In this document: positions 11,524 through 23,700 of the stretch, one piece after another | Numbering within the stretch: position 1 is the stretch's first letter | Layout of the letters: each line of letters starts with the position of its first letter | DNA from: Nyssa sinensis | Lineage: Eukaryota > Streptophyta > Magnoliopsida > Cornales > Nyssaceae | Length of the DNA stretch: 64,000 nucleotides | Assembly (NCBI GenBank): GCA_008638375.1 | Contig: CM018051.1 | Location: 30,067,344 to 30,131,343 of the forward strand | Direction: 5' to 3' | The notes under the pieces: model-generated | What the model was told of the DNA's origin: nothing | Databases searched by the model: none | Seen by the model: the letters and a program-made list of their open reading frames with translations, nothing else | Made by a program: the position numbers and the translations under genes

Positions 11524-12346
11524 TCAATAGAGTTTCTCATTTAAGATGAGGTACCAAACTGCCCTGATTTGAATCCTTCGAGCCAGGTTTTTATCCTCTG
11601 GGAGTAATCCTTCTTCTATATATCGAAGGAGGGGAGTCATCCAATTTTGAGTTCGCTTAGAGACTTGGTTAGACTGCACTTCTTCAATGCTTAGCCTTGG
11701 CTGGTGTGAGATCTTTAGAGTAAAATCTCCTTTAGGTTTGAGATGAGAGGCCATATTTTCCAAGGTGTCAGCCCTAGAATTTTGACCTCTCTCTATTTTT
11801 CGAATGCTGAACTCATGGAAGGAGTATTTCAGCAAATCCACCAGTTCTGAGTACCGGAGCATTCTATCATCTTTGATGGCAAATTCTCCCTAAACTTGGC
11901 TTACCACCAATTGGGAATCAGAAAAAACTTCAAGATTTTGGGCCTCGTAATCCATAGCTTCATCCCAAGGATGAGGGCTTCGTACTCGACTTCATTGTTG
12001 GAAGCTCTGAATCCTAGGTTTACTGCCTTTTTTGCTACAAGCCCTTCAGGGGACTATGACACTAAGCTGATGCCGAAACCCGGCTTGTGGTTGACCCATC
12101 GATATAGAGCTACCATATTGCGGAGCTCCTTTTGAGCTTGGCCTTGTCATGTAGTACTGGAGTGAACTCGGCAACAAAATTTGCCAATGCTTGCCCTTTT
12201 ATGGAGGTCTGTGGAACGTAGGATATGTTGACTTCTCCCAAGTCCACAGATCACTTAACGATTCGTCCTGAGACTTTAGGCTTCCGCAATACTGTCTTCA
12301 GTGGATAGGCGGTTGGGATCTCAATAGGATGTGCTTGGAAGTAGGG
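11524..12346 (-). pseudogene. Second (Tat-type) RNase H region of element K
   Basis: On the minus strand, downstream of the first RNase H, remnants KGQALANFVAEFT and LYIDGST mark the start of the extra RNase H typical of Tat-lineage Gypsy elements. The C-terminal part is open at 11524-11862 (RGQNSRADTLENMAS). Several stops lie between. This second domain separates Tat from Athila and chromovirus elements. Confidence 0.75.
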
Positions 12347-13354
12347 TCAGAGCTTCCGAGCAGAGATTATTAGAGCAAAGGCCAACTTCTCAATCTCAGG
12401 ATACCTTTTCTCTATATCTAGAAGTGCCTTGCTTACATAGAATACTAGCTTCTGGACCCCCTTGTCTTGTTTGACCAGTACAGAATTGACAGCATTCTTA
12501 GAGACCGCAAGATAGAGGAGTAGTTTCTCCCCTTGGATTGGCTTTGAGAGGAGTTCAGGGGAAGCCAAATACTTCTTCAATTCTTGAAAGGCATTCTCAC
12601 ATTCATTGGACCATTGCAAGGCCCTGTTTCCCTTTAGGGCTTTAAAGAATGGTAGGCAGCGATTGGTAGATTTAGATATGAATCTATTCAGAGCCGCAAT
12701 TCTCTTATTCAAAGCTTGAATGTCTTTCTTAGTCTTTGGTGATTCCAACTCGATTAAAGCTTTAATTTGAGTTGGGTTTACTTTAATACCCCTCTAGGAA
12801 ACTAGAAATCCCAAGAACTTTCCCTTGGTTACACCAAAGGTGCACTTTGAAGGGTTTAACTTCATCTTATGTTGCTTCAGGATATCAAATGTCTGGCTCA
12901 AGTGCTGGATGTGGCTGCCCTTCCGTAGGCTTTTGACCAACATATCGTTTATGTAGACTTCCATTATATTGTCGATCAGAGGGCCGAACATCTTATTCAC
13001 CAGACGTTGATATTTTGCCCTAGTATTTTTTAACCCGAACGACATCACTCTATAGCAATAGAGACCTCTTTCAGATATGAAAGTTGTCCTCTCCTGGTCT
13101 TGGGGGTACATCTGGATTTGGTTGTATCCAGAGTAAGCATCCATAAAGCTCATGAGTTCGTGCCCTACCGTTGCATCGACTAGTTGGTTTATCCTTAGAA
13201 GAGGGAAGCTGTCTTTGGGGCAGGCTTTGTTGAGGTCGGTGTAGTCAACACAGACCCTCCATTTACCATTTTTCTTCTTGACAAGGACGGTATTGGCAAA
13301 CCATTCTGGGTAGAACACCTCCATTATCATTTTAGAGTCTAGCAACCTCTGCAC
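12347..13354 (-). pseudogene. Reverse transcriptase and first RNase H of element K
   Basis: Reverse transcriptase occupies 12794-13354 with WRVCVDYTDLNKACPKDSFP, MDAYSGYNQIQM and MSFGLKNTRAKYQ. The catalytic box reads YINDMLVKS, where YVDD is expected, so one metal-binding aspartate is replaced by asparagine. RT-RNase H continues out of frame at 12347-12748 (RFISKSTNRCLPFFKALK, VLVKQDKGVQKLVFYVSKAL). The motif set matches the Tat lineage. Non-functional. Confidence 0.92.
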
Positions 13355-13784
13355 TTCTTCGTTAATGATCCGGTGATGCTTTGGAGCGAAGGACCTCCTT
13401 TCTTGTCATACGGGAGGGTGGTCGGGATCGGTCGTTAGCTTGTAGGTGATAAGGCCAGGATCTATCCCCTCCATATCTTTAGTTTCCTAGGCAAACACTA
13501 AGAGGTTTCTTTTTAGGAACTCCACCATCTCTCTTTGTTCAGAGGGTGACAGGTCTGAGCCAATCTGCAAATATCACCTCCTCCTTCAGGGCTGACGAGC
13601 ACTTTGATAGGTCTTCTATTGGCTTAGCTCTGCTATCCTGTCCCCTAGGGCTTAGTGGCTCGTCAATTTTGGAGGGGCACTCCTCGTTTTCCTGAAGCTT
13701 GGAAATGTCTAGGCTCCTGTCCTCATGAGAATGTTGTAATTGCTATTTGGGGCCCTTTTCTCTTAGCACTAGAGTATGGCACTC

Positions 13785-14135
13785 TCAGGCAGTTGGCTGG
13801 CACCCCTTAATAGAGTGGACCGTATTGTTGTGCACATACTTCAGGCATTGGTTGAGGGTTAAGGTGACCGCTCCTATTTGATGAAGCCAGGGCCTAACGA
13901 TGATGATATTATAGGGGGACTGGGAACCCAGAACCAGATATTCTGAGATTACGGTCTTCTGACCATCCCCCTCTCCAACTGTTGTGGGTAAGTCAATTCT
14001 TCCCAGCGGGGAGCTGAGGTTCCAATCAAATCCTGCCATTACCGTGGCGGTGGGTTTGACATCATTAGAGTTAAGCTTCATGTGCTTGAGGGGTTCATAA
14101 AATAGCACGTTGGTAGAGCTTTCTGTATCTACCAT
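13785..14135 (-). pseudogene. Aspartic protease region of element K
   Basis: Shows MVDTESSTNVLFYEPLKHM, the position of the catalytic D-[ST]-G triad, here D-T-E, so the glycine is lost. Downstream YLVLGSQSPYNIIIVRPWLH is the conserved second half of Tat-type proteases. It would cleave the Gag-Pol polyprotein; this copy is predicted inactive. Confidence 0.85.
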
Positions 14136-14159
14136 GACCCTTCGTATTTAAAAATTTAC

Positions 14160-15890
14160 AATTTTGAGTGAGATGACAAGGGCGTCACTGTGGGGACAGT
14201 GCACCCTTGCCAAATCTTGGTCTGAGAACTGGATTTCAGGAATTGGTTTCAGCCTTTTCTCAACAGCGGAGATCTGAAGGACGTTAAGAATGGTTCTGGC
14301 CACCCGGGCGTAACGTTTTCTTGCTCCGTTGGATATCCCTATGATCGGGCTATCAGCGTGGAGGACAAAGATGACCTGATTGTTCTGTTGTTGTGGCTCA
14401 TTCTGTCCATTCCTCTATTCAGGCCTTAGTTCCTGCCTCTTTTGTGGCTGTCTGTCATTACGAGGGTTCTGCCTCCGATCTTGTCTGACAAACTCCCGAA
14501 GTCGTCCTCTCTTGATGAGCTGTTCAATCTCCTGTTTGAGGGCTCTGCATTCGTCAGTGGTATGCCCATGGTCTTTGTGGAAGTCGCAATACTTGTTCTG
14601 GTCCCGAGTATCGGGGTTGCTCTTTAATGGCTCGGGCCACTTCAGATTCTCGCATGCTTGGACTTACCAAAGTATGTGAGTTAAGGAGGCATTTAGAGGA
14701 GTGTAGGTACTGTTCCTTTTAGTACTTGTGCTGCCAGGTGCTCTGGATGTCATCTTTTTATTGGGACTCTTGACCCTCTTTTTAGTTGCGTTGGAGTCTT
14801 TCTTTTGATCATCCTTCAAGGCCTGATCTTTTATCTTTTGAAAGGAGGTCCTTGCTTCCTCCAAATTTATATATTTTCTGGCCCGTTCCATGAGCGCTGC
14901 CATGTCAGTAGGAGGGCTCTTTGTTAAAGAGTCATAAACCCCCCAGCATTAAGCCAGAAGTCAGGGCAGCAACCAGGAAGCTCGGACTACTATCCGTGAT
15001 CTCTGTGAGTTCGGCATTGAAGCGCGCAATGTAATCTCAGAGTGACTCTCCTCTGGATTGCTTAATGTTCAGCAAGAACTCTGGTCCTATCCTCAACCTT
15101 CTGCTGGTCATGAACTGGTCAAGGAATCGCCTACTGAGCTCGTAGAAATTGGCTACTGAATTCTAAGGGAGGTGGTGGAACCACTTCGGAGCACTGCCTT
15201 TGAGGCTGGTCACAAAGGTGTAGCACATGAAGGCATCCGTGGCTCCATGCAGTGCCATGGTGCACTAGTAATGAGAAAGATGATCCCCTGGGCCACTAGT
15301 CCCATCATATAGGGTAAACTTAGGGACAATAAATTTATTTGGTCATTTTTCTGCTATTCTAGTAGGAGTAAACGACGTGGCAAATGTCCCGAGCAGCCTG
15401 GCTAACTCATCCTGCTCTATGGGGGAGATAAGCACCTCTAGTAGCAATAGTGTGGTCCATGGAGTTTGCTACCTCTTCGACCCTTTGTGGGGCCCTGGGC
15501 TGTACTGATTGTGGGCCTTGCCTCGAAGCCTCAGTGCCTATATGGATGGGACTGCCCCGCAGTAGGGAGAGGATGTTGGTCTTCGTGAAGTGGGAGAGTC
15601 AGTGCAACTTGAGGTTGAAGCTCTTGCGGTGTTGGATTGACTCCCGAAGCTGCCGGAGTCGAAATCCTAGTCCTACTGTAGTAGTAAATGGCCGAATTAA
15701 AGGCTGACATCCCCCTGCCTGTAGCGGCGGATGGTGGGGGTCTCCTCCCATAGGAGTGATGCCTTGAGGGTGCACTGGTTGCTCACTTAGAGTCTTTGCA
15801 TGGGGTCCTCCAACTGCATCGACCGTGCCAGTAGGAGGATGAGTGGGATTGCCCCAAGGGCCCTAAGTAAGGAATGCCAAAGTGTTAGAG
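14160..15890 (-). pseudogene. gag of element K, degenerate
   Basis: On the minus strand a nucleocapsid-like motif YCDFHKDHGHTTDECRALKQ occurs near 14540-14600, followed by an arginine-rich tract (about 14440-14540). Upstream, MAALMERARKYINLEEA at 14853-14903 is the Tat-type end of the capsid region. The segment up to about 15890 reads as broken gag. Gag would form the cytoplasmic particle in which reverse transcription takes place. Several stops and frame changes make it a pseudogene. Confidence 0.75.
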
Positions 15891-15892
15891 AT

Positions 15893-15910
15893 GGCAAGGA
15901 GTTGCTCCAA
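15893..15910 (-). other. Primer-binding-site position of element K
   Basis: The minus-strand sequence next to the 5' LTR reads TTGGAGCAACTCCTTGCC. It is in the right place for a primer-binding site, but I cannot assign it to a tRNA with confidence. Confidence 0.4.
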
Positions 15911-16384
15911 TGTTTAAGTCAGAAAAAAACTGTAATGAAAGACTAAAAGTAGAAGTAATTGAATCACTGTAATTGAAATTGCGTACCTTAGGGTCCAATT
16001 TATAGGCTTCGGATTCTCCCAAGTTGATTAGGATTCAACCTCGTTAAAATAGGGATTTGATTGTCATCAAACAATGACAGTTACCATGTAGAACACTGCG
16101 CTCCATAGGAAGTGGAAGTTGTCTAGGAATGGCAGTTTCCTTGTCCCACACTGTTTCCTTATCTTCAGCTCAGTAGGTCACTTGAGGTGAAAATCAATTC
16201 GGGATTTGCTTGCGCATGTGCTCGGTACCGTATGAACTGAAAGCGAGCCTAAAGTTTGCGCGAGGTCCCAAGCTTAAGAGCTCTGGAGCCCACATGGGTA
16301 AGCCTACTCTGAATAGACGGGTTCTGTTTGTTTTGTGCGTACACGTGTCACGTGGGGACTGGTCTGTCACTTTATGGTATATCA
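15911..16384 (-). repeat. 5' LTR of element K
   Basis: 474-bp partner of 6494-6967. It keeps both overlapping G-boxes (CACGTG at 16342-16347 and 16349-16354), although about one base in ten elsewhere differs between the two LTRs. Confidence 0.93.
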
Positions 16385-16877
16385 GCATATAATAGTCTTC
16401 AAGGACAATATCAATTGCATGCTGAGTATCGACAGAGTCAGTGGCATTCACAGGAACTTGAAGATTTAGAACACCCTGATGTTTATGATTTTCAGATTGG
16501 CACGAGGCAAGGACATTAGCAGCAAAGGCCAACTGATGGATTCTTTGGTGGTGGCTCACCGTTTAATGAATAACATGGCAACAGGAAACACACCTACTGA
16601 CAACAATATCATCATTGATAATTCCTTTTTTTTTTTTTTAGCAGGGGTATTTTTTTTTTAGATTTAAATTGAAATTAAGAAAACAAGCAGTTTTGTAGTT
16701 CAATCAAATAATATATGATGTCGAATTTTTGGGTCTAATATAATTGTACATATTTTTTAAAAAAAATCAAGGTGATTTGTGTTTTAGGGTAGAATTTATT
16801 TTATTTTATTTTTTATTATTGTCATTACTCTAGATTTTTTCTGATTTATTTTTCATGGTTTATTAGAGTTTCCTTGA
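16385..16877 (+). other. Leader of element G downstream of K
   Basis: A coding-like stretch up to about 16519 (EYRQSQWHSQELEDLEHPDV) that may continue the ORF at 6116-6484, then poly-T runs (16626-16660) and AT-rich DNA ending just before the gag start at 16878. Confidence 0.45.
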
Positions 16878-18178
16878 TTGTTAATGACTGTAACTCGATC
16901 TTCTAATCAAGGTGATTTACAGTGCGATCCAGAAATAGAGAGAACTTTGTGCAGGTTAAGGAGGGAAGCTTGGAGAAATTTTGAAGAGAACAATCTAGCT
17001 CTTGCTAGCAATTTTGATTTAGAAGAGGAGGAAGTCATGGCTGGAAATCGAACTTTGAAAGAGCTTGCCGCCCCTGATTTGAATCAACAACCCTTATGCA
17101 TAACATTCCCTACTTTAGATGCTACTACTACTTTTGAATTAAAATCTAGACTAATACATCTCTTGCCCACTTTTCATGGCCTTGCAGGTGAAGATCCTCG
17201 CAAGCATCTAAAGGAGTTTCATGTAGTATGCACGAGTATGAGACCAACGGGGGTGACTGAAGAACAAACTAAATTAAGAGCCTTTCTATTTTCTTTGAAG
17301 GATTTGGCTAAGGATTGGCTCTATTACCTACCCTCTGGGAGTATTACTACATGGAATGAGATGAAGAGGTTGTTTTTGGAGAAATATTTCCCAGCTTGAA
17401 GGGCAGCCAACATTCGAAAAGAAATTTGTGGTGTAAGGCAGCACAACGAAGAGTCCCTACACGAATACTGGGAATGTTTCAAGAAATTATGTGCAAGCTG
17501 CCCCGATCATCAAATTAATGACTAGCTTCTTATTCAGTATTTCTATGAGGGTCTTCTACCCACTGATAGGAGCATGATTGTTACTGCTAGTGGAAGAGCA
17601 TTGGTGGATAAAACTACTAAGGCTGCGAGAAACTTGATTGCAAATATGGCGGCCAATTCTCAATAATTTGGCACTAGGCCGACCCTTCATCTAAGCATGT
17701 TAATAAGATAAATATTTCCTCCCTTAAACAACAAATTGCGAGTTTAACTTCTTTTGTTCGTCAAATAGTTGTAGGTAATATGCAAAGGGCGAAGGCTTGT
17801 GGGATTTGTTCGGTAGTAGGGCATCCAACCGATATGTGCCCAACTCTTCAAGAAGAGCCCATTGAGCAAGTGAATACAGCTGGTGGTTTTCCTGGACAAT
17901 CGCAAAGGATGTATGATCCCTATTCGAGCACGTATAACCCGGGATGGAGGGATCACCCTGATCTTAGCTATGGGAACCCACAAGTAAATCAGCCCGCGAC
18001 TCAAAATCACCCAAGTTACCAGCAATATAAGCAGCCATACCCCCCTAGACAACAACTGGGCCAAACTTCTAATTATGGTTTGTCTTTAGAAGATATTGTT
18101 AAATCTCTTGCCGCTAATACTTTGCAATTTCAACAAGAGACAAAACAATTTCAACAAGAGGCGAGGGCCAGTATTTAA
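16878..18178 (+). pseudogene. gag of Athila-like element G
   Basis: The capsid region (16878-17399) contains PTFHGLAGEDPRKHLKEFHV, FLFSLKDLAKDWLYYLP and WNEMKRLFLEKYFPA, a typical Athila gag. A stop at 17397-17399 and a later one near 17521 interrupt it, and a single-base frameshift lies near 17675-17685. The reading resumes in another frame with an intact CCHC zinc knuckle, CGICSVVGHPTDMC (about 17798-17840), followed by a proline/tyrosine/glutamine-rich tail. It ends at a TAA (18176-18178) directly before the next frame. Gag would package element RNA. Confidence 0.9.
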
Positions 18179-18181
18179 AGC

Positions 18182-18973
18182 TTGGACAATCAGATGAGCC
18201 AAATGGCAACCGTAATTAGTCGTCTAGAGGCACAAAGTTTGGGGAAATCACCTTCTCAAATGGTAATAAATCCAAAAGAAAATGCAAGTGCAATCGTCTT
18301 GAGAAGTGGTAAAGAGGTTGACATTCCAGTAAAGGCAGCCTCTGCATCGTCGAAGCAAAAAAAGGAGCAAAACATCGTTGCATATAGAAACATTCCTGAT
18401 GACGATGACGTACCGAAGCATAAGTTTCTGCCTCTTTCTTATTATAAACATGTACCTCATTTTCCTCAGGCTTTAGCAGAATCTAGAAAATATAAGCAAA
18501 ATAGAGATTTATATGAGACTTTTCATAGATATGAGGTAAATATTCTACTTTTAGATGCTAGTAAACAAGTACCTCGTTATGCTAAATTCCTGAAAGAACT
18601 GTGTACAATTAAGAGGAAACATAAATTTAAAGGATGTGAGAAGGTGAGAGTAGGGAAAAATGTTTTTGCAGTTATTCAAAGAAAATTTCCTGCGAAGTGC
18701 AAAGATCCAGGTATGTTTACTATCCATTGTATGATAGGTAACACTAGATTGGAGAAGGCCATGATAGATTTAAGAGCTTCTATCAACGTCATGCCATATT
18801 CTATATATGATTCTTTGAAACTTGGACCTTTGAATAAAACTGGTGTTGTGATTCAATTGGCTGATAGATCGATTGCCTATCCTAAGGGTGTAGTTGAGGA
18901 TGTTCTTGTGCAAGTTAATGATTTGGTTTTCCCTGCTGATTTCTATGTGCTTGATATGGAGAATGGTGATTAA
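18182..18973 (+). pseudogene. Gag end and aspartic protease of element G
   Basis: Begins with MDNQMSQMATVISRLEAQ, a short coiled segment, then basic linker sequence. The protease region has MIDLRASINVMPYSIYDSL, where D-L-G-A-S is usual, so the active-site glycine is an arginine. QLADRSIAYPKGVVEDVLVQ and PADFYVLDMENGD follow, as in Athila proteases. It stops at 18971-18973, but the frame continues (VLFGRPFLKTSKT) to another stop near 19024. Predicted inactive. Confidence 0.88.
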
Positions 18974-19185
18974 ATTGCTCTTGTTTTGTTCGGAAGACCA
19001 TTCTTAAAGACATCCAAGACTAGATAGATATTCATAGTGGCACACTTACCATGGAATTTGATGGTGAAATTGTTAAGTTTATTTATGATGCCATGAAATA
19101 TCCTGATGATGATAATTCTATTTATTCTATTGATGTGATTGATTCTTTAGCATAGGAAGTTTCTGAACTTGATGGAAAAGATGGA

Positions 19186-19470
19186 TTGGAGGTTGCCATT
19201 AGTAAGCATCTTGAGAAAGAGAATGATGAGTTATCCTTGAGTACTGATTTGCAGGAAACTGTTGCAGCATTGAATGATTTTCTAAAGTTACAGCAATCAA
19301 GTAACGTTCCTTATATTGCATTACCAATTTCTATCGAAAGGCCTTTACCTTCTGTTTTGCAAGCCCCCATTCCAGATTTGAAGCCTCTTCTCAATCACCT
19401 CAAGTATGGGCTCCTTGGAGACGGAGGAATGTTACCAGTGATCATCTCCAGTAAACTTAATGCACCGTAA
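19186..19470 (+). pseudogene. Linker between protease and reverse transcriptase of element G
   Basis: An acidic region with ERPLPSVLQAPIPDLKPLLN and LKYGLLGDGGMLPVIISSKL, the stretch that normally precedes reverse transcriptase in Athila elements. It is separated from the next frame by one stop (19468-19470). Confidence 0.75.
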
Positions 19471-19482
19471 GAATAAAAGCTT

Positions 19483-20028
19483 GTGCAGGTCCTTAAGGAG
19501 CATAAGACGGCTATTGGTTGGACAATTCCGGATATTAAAAGAATTAGCCCTTCACCTTATCGATTGGTGTTTGGGAAATCATGTCACCTTCCTGTTGAGT
19601 TAGAACAGAAGGCTTATTGGGCTATCAAAATTTTTAACATGAAGATAGATGAAAGTGGAGAACATAGGAAGTTGCAACTACAAGAGTTAGAGGAAATTTG
19701 TAGTGATGCCTATGAGAGTGCAAGGATTTACAAGGAAAAGATGAAGGCTTTTCATGACAGGATGATCTCTAGGAAGAAGTTTAAACTTGGTCAAAAAGTC
19801 CTTCTATACCATTCACGGCTTCGTTTGTTTCTGGGTAAGTTGCGTTCTCGTTGGATTGGACCTTTTGCTGTTACAAATGTTTTTCCTCATGGTGCAGTTG
19901 AAATTCAAAGTTTAGCAACTTCCAAAGTGTTCAAGGTAAATGGACATAGACTTAAGCCTTTCTATGAAGGTTTCCAAGTAGAGAATGTGAAAAAATTGGA
20001 CCTTGAGGATCCGATTTATACAGATTGA
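19483..20028 (+). pseudogene. In-frame deletion fusion: pre-RT segment joined to integrase C-terminus of element G
   Basis: The first 20 or so codons ([20 protein letters not shown]) are the stretch just before reverse transcriptase. They run straight into [20 protein letters not shown], which belongs to the C-terminal part of integrase. The whole reverse transcriptase, RNase H and integrase core are therefore missing, and the join is in frame near 19545. The rest, to [11 protein letters not shown], is typical Athila integrase end. The copy depends on other elements for movement. The family normally has about 2 kb or more between these segments. Confidence 0.9.
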
Positions 20029-20774
20029 AGAAGGAAGCATTGAGTCAAGCCCACGACAATAAACAAAGGCACTGCTTGGGAGGCAACCCAAGGGGAGTTC
20101 ATTCTTTTTCTTCTTATTTTTGCATTTAAATTTTGGTTATTTTTGCCTTTTCTTTGCATTTCACCTTACATTGGGGACAATGTAAGTTTTAAGTGTGGGG
20201 GAGGGGATTTAGGCTGTGCTTTAATTTTGAGTGGTTTTTCAAAAACATTTTGAAAAAAAAAGAGTTTTTTTTTTGTTTTTGTGGTTTTCAACGATTTTTT
20301 GGTTGTGTATGTCATAAGCAAGATTCAATTAAGCTATAAAAATTCATAACATGATTGAATAAGTAATCTTCCAATTTATAATTAATTAGTTTAGTTATTT
20401 TCCTTGAGAATGGTAGTGACTAAATTTAGTAGACAAAAGTCGGTGAGATTTGGGCCTTTAGACTGACACATCTATATCAGTCTCGCTATTTTCTTTCATG
20501 TGAGATATTTTTCCATGGATTTGTTTCTCCAGAACTTGCCTTGATTCTATTCGAGGTCATATTGACACATACATGCATGAACATGATTAAGGCCTTCATT
20601 GTTATAAGCTACATAAGCCAAATAGCTTACCTTGTAATTAATTTTTCCTTTTATTGAACCCCTTTGAGCTTTATTGGTTTTCTTTTTCGTTTATTGTGAA
20701 CCCACGTTACAAGCTTTAAACCCAAAAAACAATGTCTTTACCTAAGCTGTAGAGCTAGTGGAGCATTGTTCATC
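20029..20774 (+). other. Post-pol region of element G with upstream polypurine-like tract
   Basis: Contains CACTGCTTGGGAGGCAACCC (about 20070), a very common Athila sequence after pol, and an extra TAAGTGTGGGGGAGGGG tract (about 20191-20207) that resembles the real polypurine tract. A T-rich stretch follows at 20255-20285. No gene seen. Confidence 0.75.
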
Positions 20775-23700
20775 TGTCACGCCCCGAATTTCTGACCGAA
20801 ACCCGAGGTGCGACTGACGAACAGAAAGTAAATAAAATAAAAGATAATTAAACAGATTTCTGAATTTACGACAAATTAAATAGAGTTCTTTAATTTTCTA
20901 AAAATTTCGGCAGCACCTCCTTTGTTTTTCAAACCTTTTCCCCCTGATAAACACAATACAACATATATATATACAACAGTCACAATCCATCCTCACTCGA
21001 TGGCCACAACTCTATCAAAGTTAAATACACATCACCTACTTATACAATCCATCCCGTCTACTCCTACACTTAAACTAAAGGATCACAAATTCATTATTTA
21101 TTACAATATACAATGTCATTTCCATTCTTTTCAGAAATACACCAATCTTTTATAATGTCTAAATACGCCCCAAGGGCCCAAATATTCTTCCAAATTCATT
21201 TCCTCTCCTTTCTCCAAGATTTCATCAAGTCCCGCGTGCCAGGAGCTTTATCTGAAACCTGTGCCCACGAATGGGTCAGCGACAACATGCTGGTATGACA
21301 TAATACTAATGCAAGAAACAAAACTAAGGTCGTGACATGTGCAAGTGTACAGTTATTTCTATATGGCATTCGATGTAATGATGACAGTATATGAACAATA
21401 TACAGTATGTAAGCAGTATGCGTGACACACCCATGCAACTCTATGCCCACCCATGTCTCATGATACGGTCCTTCCCCGCTGGCATGAGTACCGCCACGTA
21501 TGTCTCGCTTCACGGTCCGGAACCCGTCAGGCATGCGAGTACCTAATGGCCAATTTTGGGTTTTTCACCACAGGATCTGCACCCTCATAATGCACCAGCA
21601 CCTCGTGCTGACCCACACTATGCTTTCAAGAAATCACACGATGCCAATATGCCATGATTTCATCATGCAATGATACAGTTCAAATGAAACATCTCGTTCA
21701 TAAGCATATGCAACATGCTTTAAATAATGCATCACATTTAAGATTAACAATAGCATTTAAATTACAAGATTTCATCCATAAATCTACGTGTCATGCTCGA
21801 TCAATCCCAACACTTATACAATTCTACATGTCGCAATATCAGCGATCCTTCTAAAACATAAATCACATATGATGACAACTCAAGAAGTAAATCATAACAC
21901 CCATAGATTCATAAAGAACACGTGAGCATATAAACAATCAAATTCTAAGTGGTTTCCTAATAGTAATTACGCATAGAGAACATTCAATCATCTTATCAAA
22001 TACTCCTAAGCTTAATCTCATTTCTCACATTAGTAAAATATCATACCTGATAGGGTTGGTCACAACCCTACTAAGCGGTGTCCACTATGCAATCCAATCA
22101 ACCCGTAAGTAACTTAGTCCTCCAATGGAATCATATCAAGCTTATGCTTATCTCTACTCAGCCAATCTTTGGAGAATTTGCAGTCAAGCGTGAACCAAAC
22201 CCTCGTGCATCTCGAGTTTGAGGTTGCTCTCCAGTCCATGGTTCAGCAGTTGAAGAAAACACACCGGCAGGTTGATCGAGTCGGCCAGCCATTTTAAATC
22301 CAGTTTCATCAGCTTCTTCAACCTTTTTCCCCCAAGCAGATGATGATCCTGACGGATTCTGTCCCTTTATCATCCCATCCATCAGATATTGAAGAACTTT
22401 CCCTTCTCAATCTCTTTAGACATTGCTTCATTCAAATCCTCAAGTAATGCTGGGAACAGCTCTATGTAACGATCCCCCAAGTGTCAGCCTGTCCTTGGCC
22501 GTTGCTACTTTGAAGAACCCATATGTTAACGAAAAACCTGTGGCTAAACTGAACTCCTAGCAACCGAATCATGTGTTACACCACCAATATGAGAACCGAG
22601 TTTCACAAAAATTCCCTTAAATTTGCCCAACAACCCATTTTCAAGACTTCCAAAGGATACCCCCAAACGTCTGCTAGAAATGTTCCCCACAGCAAGACTA
22701 AACTTCATTCAACTAACTTCTTCACTTCCATTTACTGCTGCTACCTCTGCCTCTACTGCTACTGCACTCTCTCCATTTCCTCTAATCGAACCAGTGGCAT
22801 TAAGCATACCCAATCTACACACCAACTAACATCTGATCTTCCACAAACTCAACCTGAAACTACTGCATCATCTCTTTTTCTTTTTCTTTTGACAATGGTA
22901 GATACGATGTAATTTAGCTGGCCGCTGTTGTTTGGCCTTCGAAGCCAATTCTGTCAATAACCATCCCTCGAAGTAGCATCCATCCCAAAAATCACCACCC
23001 CGTGTAACGAACTGCTCCCAATATTTTCATCCGATCCATCACCCTAGCCACCGACAAAACCGCAAGCATCAGAATCCCCCACCTGAAAGCAGAATTTCTA
23101 CTATAGCCCGATCACCGAATACAGCCCATCCAACAATAAACCCAACTGATACTGCTGCCCCGCTACACAACACACAGAGATATATATATATATATATATG
23201 TGTATTTTCCTGCACACAAACATGTACCACACGGCACACACAGCAGTTCCTACTGCATTTCAACCCTTCTCCATCAAATCACGGTTACCTTTTCTGTACA
23301 TCACCACGCCGGACACTCCACGGCCTTCTCACGAACCGCAACATTCACACCACCCCGGGCTGTATCAAAATCCATCACCTGAACCTCCATTGCAGCTGAT
23401 GTTACACAAAATTCCCAACAGCAGCGACTTCTCTTCCCCAAACCGCTGCTGGTTTGCCGCTGCTGTTACGGCCATTTCTCTGAACCACCGCCACACCGTC
23501 TTTCACCGTTTCTGCCACAGCACGATCACACATCGTTACACACACAGCTATATACATACTACATGCCGCACCATTACTCTCTTTCTCCCCAAATTTAAAC
23601 AAATCATCAATCATCAAAAACCCAAAATATCAAAACCGTAGCAGCAGTTCTGTCCATCATGAGATCTTGTTTTCCCTTTTGAATTTACCTACTGATCTGA

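Larger units (their letters stand above)
6494..16384 (-). mobile_element. Tat-lineage Ty3/Gypsy element K, complete with both LTRs, degenerate
   Basis: A 9.9 kb element on the minus strand bounded by two 474-bp LTRs (6494-6967 and 15911-16384). By eye the LTRs differ at about 45 positions (roughly 9-10 percent), mostly transitions, so this is an old insertion. On the minus strand the order is LTR, gag, protease, reverse transcriptase, RNase H, a second RNase H, integrase, a long 3' region with an antisense gene relic, polypurine tract, LTR. Flanks TTCGA (6489-6493) and GCATA (16385-16389) do not match, so the TSD is lost or the copy arose by recombination. All ORFs have stops or frameshifts; reverse transcriptase shows YIND instead of YVDD. 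Confidence 0.93.
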
